Shown here: one piece after another, positions 61,733-64,000 of the stretch | Layout: the number at the start of each line of letters is the position of its first letter | Position numbering within the stretch: position 1 is the first letter of the stretch | NCBI RefSeq assembly: GCF_011455695.1 | Contig: NZ_CP015030.1 | Span: forward strand, 1,054,001-1,118,000 | From: Mannheimia granulomatis | GTDB lineage: Bacteria; Pseudomonadota; Gammaproteobacteria; Enterobacterales; Pasteurellaceae | Direction: 5' to 3' | Length of the DNA: 64,000 nucleotides | Position numbers and translations under genes: made by a program | The notes under the pieces: model-generated | Database searches by the model: none | Seen by the model: the letters and a program-made list of their open reading frames with translations, nothing else | What the model was told of the DNA's origin: nothing

Positions 61733-61790
61733 AAAATCTCCTCGTTGATTTTGTCCAGAAAATCGTCTGGAAGATGTGTTAAATTTTGAT

Positions 61791-61815
61791 ATACCCCACT
61801 AATTTAGTCAATCAT
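61791..61815 (-). promoter_or_regulatory. IscR type 1 site upstream of iscR
   Basis: Read on the minus strand, the 25 bases match the type 1 consensus at about 22 positions, with the core GACTAAATTAGT intact and the flanks ATGATT and GGGGTAT. It lies 58 bases upstream of iscR and overlaps a -35 of TTGACT, so holo-IscR should repress its own operon. A second degenerate ACTAATTAGT copy lies just upstream (about 61821-61830). Confidence 0.75.
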
Positions 61816-62090
61816 TTACAACTAATTAGTGTGAAAGGTTTTATATATTAAAAAAGTTTGCATAAATTGTTATCAATTATACGAAATAAATAATAGAAAT
61901 ACCAAAATAAACTCTCATTTAGCACAATAATTTGATTATTTTTGCTTCATTACTGATCGGAGCAGTGTACTTTTTATTAAAATTTAATTGATAGCATCAC
62001 TCCATACCCCTAGAATCTCTGGGTTATTTTTTTAACATCTAATATTTTATATTAAAACTATTATTTATTAATTATATTTGAGAGATTCTT
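61816..62090. other. iscR-fadL divergent intergenic region
   Basis: Very AT-rich. It holds the second degenerate IscR-like copy and, about 57 bases before fadL, a weak 6-bp hairpin (62009-62023) followed by a seven-T run that could be a leader terminator. No ORF or RNA gene is seen. Confidence 0.45.
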
Positions 62091-63422
62091 ATGACAAACT
62101 TTTCTAAAACATTAGTGGCCTCATTAGTTGCATTAAGTTCTGCCGGTGCTCACGCGGCGGCATTCCAATTAGCTGAAATTTCAACCTCAGGCTTAGGTAT
62201 GGCTTATGCAGGTAGTGCAGCAGTAGCTGATAATGCTTCTGTAGTAGCAACTAACCCGGCATTAATGACTCTATTCAAACAAACCGAATTTTCTGCAGGC
62301 GGTATTGTAGTAAATGCAGATGTTGATGTTGATGGTAACTTAGGTGGCGTATTTAAAGCTTCACAAAAAAATATTATTCCAACCGCATTAGTTCCTAATT
62401 TATATATCGTTTCACCGATTAACGATCGCTTTGCTGTGGGTGGCGGTATCAACGTAAACTACGGTTTAAAATCTCGTTTTAATCCGGATTTTAACGCTGG
62501 TATGTATGGCGGTAACACGCAACTACAATCAATTAACTTTAACGTAAGCGGAGCATACAAATTAGGTTACGGTTTCAGCGTGGGAGCAGGCTTAAATGCT
62601 ATTTACTCTAAAGCAGAATTAGTTCGTCATTTAGGGGTAGGCGGCAAAGTGTTAGCTTCACGCTTATCAGCTGTTGCACCAACAGCAGCAGCAACATTAG
62701 CGCAATTGAAAAACGGTACTGAAATCGCGCGTTTAAGCGGTGATGAATGGAGCTTAGGTTGGAATGCCGGCTTACTTTATGAAATCAATGAAAGAAACCG
62801 TTTAGGTTTTGCTTATCACTCTGCTGTAAATGTGAAATTTAAAGGCCAATATTCTAATGCTTTCCCAGCTGTGTTCAATGCTTTATTAAGTAATCCTGCA
62901 ATTGCAGCTCAATCCCCGATCAGTCAAGCAACCAGCGGAAAAGAAATTCCGGGACGTTTAAGCTTACACTTACCAGCTTACTGGGAAATCTCAGGTTATC
63001 ATAAATTAACCGATAAATTAGCAATGCAATATAGCTATAAACGTACCGAATGGGAAAAATTCAAAGCATTAACAGCTTATGGTGAGTCTGGCAATGTTCT
63101 GCTTCACAAAGAAGAGAATTATAATGACTCTTCACGCGTAGCATTAGGTTTCTCTTATGATGTAAACGAAGCGTTAACCCTACGCACAGGTATTGCTTAT
63201 GATGAAACTGCAAGTGTAACCAGTCCGTCAATCTCAATTCCTGACACAGATCGTACTTGGTATAGTGTAGGTGCGACCTATCGTTTCAACCCAAACCTTT
63301 CTGCTGATTTTGGTTATGCTCACTTAAGAGGATCAAAAAACCAATTTAAAGAAGGCAGTGGTGTATTTAACGTTAAATCACGTGCTAACCTCTACGGTTT
63401 AAATGTAAATTATAAATTCTAA
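62091..63422 (+). CDS. fadL: Outer membrane long-chain fatty acid transporter FadL (OmpP1)
   Basis: A signal peptide covers residues 1-22 (ends SAGAHA). The mature start AAFQLAEISTSGLGMAYAG with NPALMTLFK is the FadL/OmpP1 N-terminal plug. A 14-strand barrel follows, ending NLYGLNVNYKF with the C-terminal Phe. The length is 443 aa. AGAGAT precedes the ATG. A strong terminator follows. Confidence 0.94.
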   Translation: MTNFSKTLVASLVALSSAGAHAAAFQLAEISTSGLGMAYAGSAAVADNASVVATNPALMTLFKQTEFSAGGIVVNADVDVDGNLGGVFKASQKNIIPTALVPNLYIVSPINDRFAVGGGINVNYGLKSRFNPDFNAGMYGGNTQLQSINFNVSGAYKLGYGFSVGAGLNAIYSKAELVRHLGVGGKVLASRLSAVAPTAAATLAQLKNGTEIARLSGDEWSLGWNAGLLYEINERNRLGFAYHSAVNVKFKGQYSNAFPAVFNALLSNPAIAAQSPISQATSGKEIPGRLSLHLPAYWEISGYHKLTDKLAMQYSYKRTEWEKFKALTAYGESGNVLLHKEENYNDSSRVALGFSYDVNEALTLRTGIAYDETASVTSPSISIPDTDRTWYSVGATYRFNPNLSADFGYAHLRGSKNQFKEGSGVFNVKSRANLYGLNVNYKF

Positions 63423-63436
63423 TGTGAATGAAAACT

Positions 63437-63471
63437 AAAAGACGTGTAAACTTAGCTTACACGTCTTTTTT
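63437..63471 (+). terminator. Terminator after fadL
   Basis: A 13-bp stem, AAAAGACGTGTAA / TTACACGTCTTTT, is followed by TTTTTA. It lies 15 bases after the stop. Confidence 0.85.
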
Positions 63472-63484
63472 ATAGGTATTCCAG

Positions 63485-64000
63485 ATGAAATCACAAATTT
63501 ACTATGACTACTATCAAAGCCCTGTGGGTAGATTGCTTTTGCTTGCTCAAGCAGAAGGTTTAATTTATATTGAATTTGAACAAGAGCAACAAACTACCTC
63601 GTTGCAAAACTTCATCAAGGCAAGTACTACAAGCGGTGCGATTTTAGAAATTTTTTGCAAAACTCACGAAATTTTAGACCGCTATTTTGCTGGAGAAAAA
63701 CTTAATTTTAGCCAACTGGACTTTCTGCATTTTATCGGCACCGATTTTCAAAAATCAGTGTGGACAATCTTGCGAACTATTCCCTACGGGCAAACCACCA
63801 CTTATGGTGAAATTGCCAAACAACTCGGAAAGCCTAACGCAATGCGTGCTGTAGGTGGTGCGGTTGGGCGTAACCCAATATCCATTTTAGTACCTTGCCA
63901 CCGCGTGTTAGGGAGAAATCAATCTCTAACCGGCTTTGGAGGAGGTCTGCCGAATAAGCGTTTCCTGCTTAAGTTGGAAGGAATTAGCTATAAAAATCAA
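63485..64000 (+). CDS. ogt: Methylated-DNA--protein-cysteine methyltransferase (partial)
   Basis: This suicide enzyme removes methyl from O6-methylguanine. The active site VPCHRVLG and helix-turn-helix GQTTTYGEIAKQLGKPNAMRAVG are present. The frame runs open to the right edge (172 codons); only the last few residues are missing. An uptake-like ACAAGCGGT lies in the N-terminal part (near 63629). The HTH and PCHRV order fits Ogt rather than the Ada fusion. Confidence 0.93.
   Translation, partial: MKSQIYYDYYQSPVGRLLLLAQAEGLIYIEFEQEQQTTSLQNFIKASTTSGAILEIFCKTHEILDRYFAGEKLNFSQLDFLHFIGTDFQKSVWTILRTIPYGQTTTYGEIAKQLGKPNAMRAVGGAVGRNPISILVPCHRVLGRNQSLTGFGGGLPNKRFLLKLEGISYKNQ

Overview
This 64 kb window is chromosomal DNA of a Pasteurellaceae bacterium. 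Four things support that: many copies of the DNA-uptake core ACAAGCGGT / ACCGCTTGT (the 'Apl' dialect of Actinobacillus pleuropneumoniae, Mannheimia and relatives, not the AAGTGCGGT dialect of Haemophilus influenzae); moderate, AT-leaning base composition; family gene orders (pilABCD-coaE-yacG, pstSCAB-phoBR without phoU, iscRSUA-hscBA-fdx-iscX); and a type IV pilin close to A. pleuropneumoniae ApfA. I cannot name the species. Most of the window is core genome.

Layout. 1-4.2 kb: a flavin-reductase fragment broken by a stop codon, cmoB, bioB, pckA. 4.5-7 kb: ftsB-ispD-ispF, the 4.5S RNA gene (ffs) with its own promoter, gloB. 7-12.8 kb: pstSCAB-phoBR on the minus strand behind a Pho box. 12.9-21.5 kb: the envelope cluster uppS-cdsA-rseP-bamA-skp-lpxD-fabZ-lpxA. 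21.5-31.5 kb: mnmC, a 26-codon membrane-peptide gene, trpCF, yqcC-truC-yoaH, an unknown secreted protein, a CYTH protein, ycjX, smpB, serS. 31.5-33.4 kb: a very AT-rich accessory block with a brnT-brnA toxin-antitoxin pair and a 363-residue protein that looks PIN-nuclease-like. 33.4-37.6 kb: leuS-lptE-holA. 37.6-43 kb: the minus-strand pilus operon pilABCD with a second toxin-antitoxin pair between pilD and coaE-yacG. 43-49.3 kb: radA, a small membrane protein, folA, proB, a TSUP permease, nth, cca. 49.3-54.1 kb: carA-carB behind tandem ARG boxes and a PurR-like site, split by a palindromic repeat element. 54.2-61.8 kb: the minus-strand isc operon behind an IscR site, carrying three unusual passengers (a GT8 glycosyltransferase, a DUF2625 protein and an Imm51-like protein). 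62-64 kb: fadL and the start of ogt.

How it fits together. The pilus operon has a CRP-S (Sxy/CRP competence) site just upstream, and a toxin-antitoxin pair sits inside that operon. A second CRP-S-like site lies upstream of the brnT-brnA-PIN block, correctly spaced from a candidate -10. The window may therefore hold two toxin-antitoxin modules tied to natural competence; this is my most interesting inference. Other points worth checking are the 26-codon peptide gene with its own promoter and terminator, a family of palindromic intergenic repeats (CCCCTCTTT-AAAGAGGGG), uptake sequences that form hairpins between genes, the isc operon passengers, and an orphan terminator between pckA and ftsB. 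Everything was read by eye without database searches, so family calls rest on recognised motifs and gene order.
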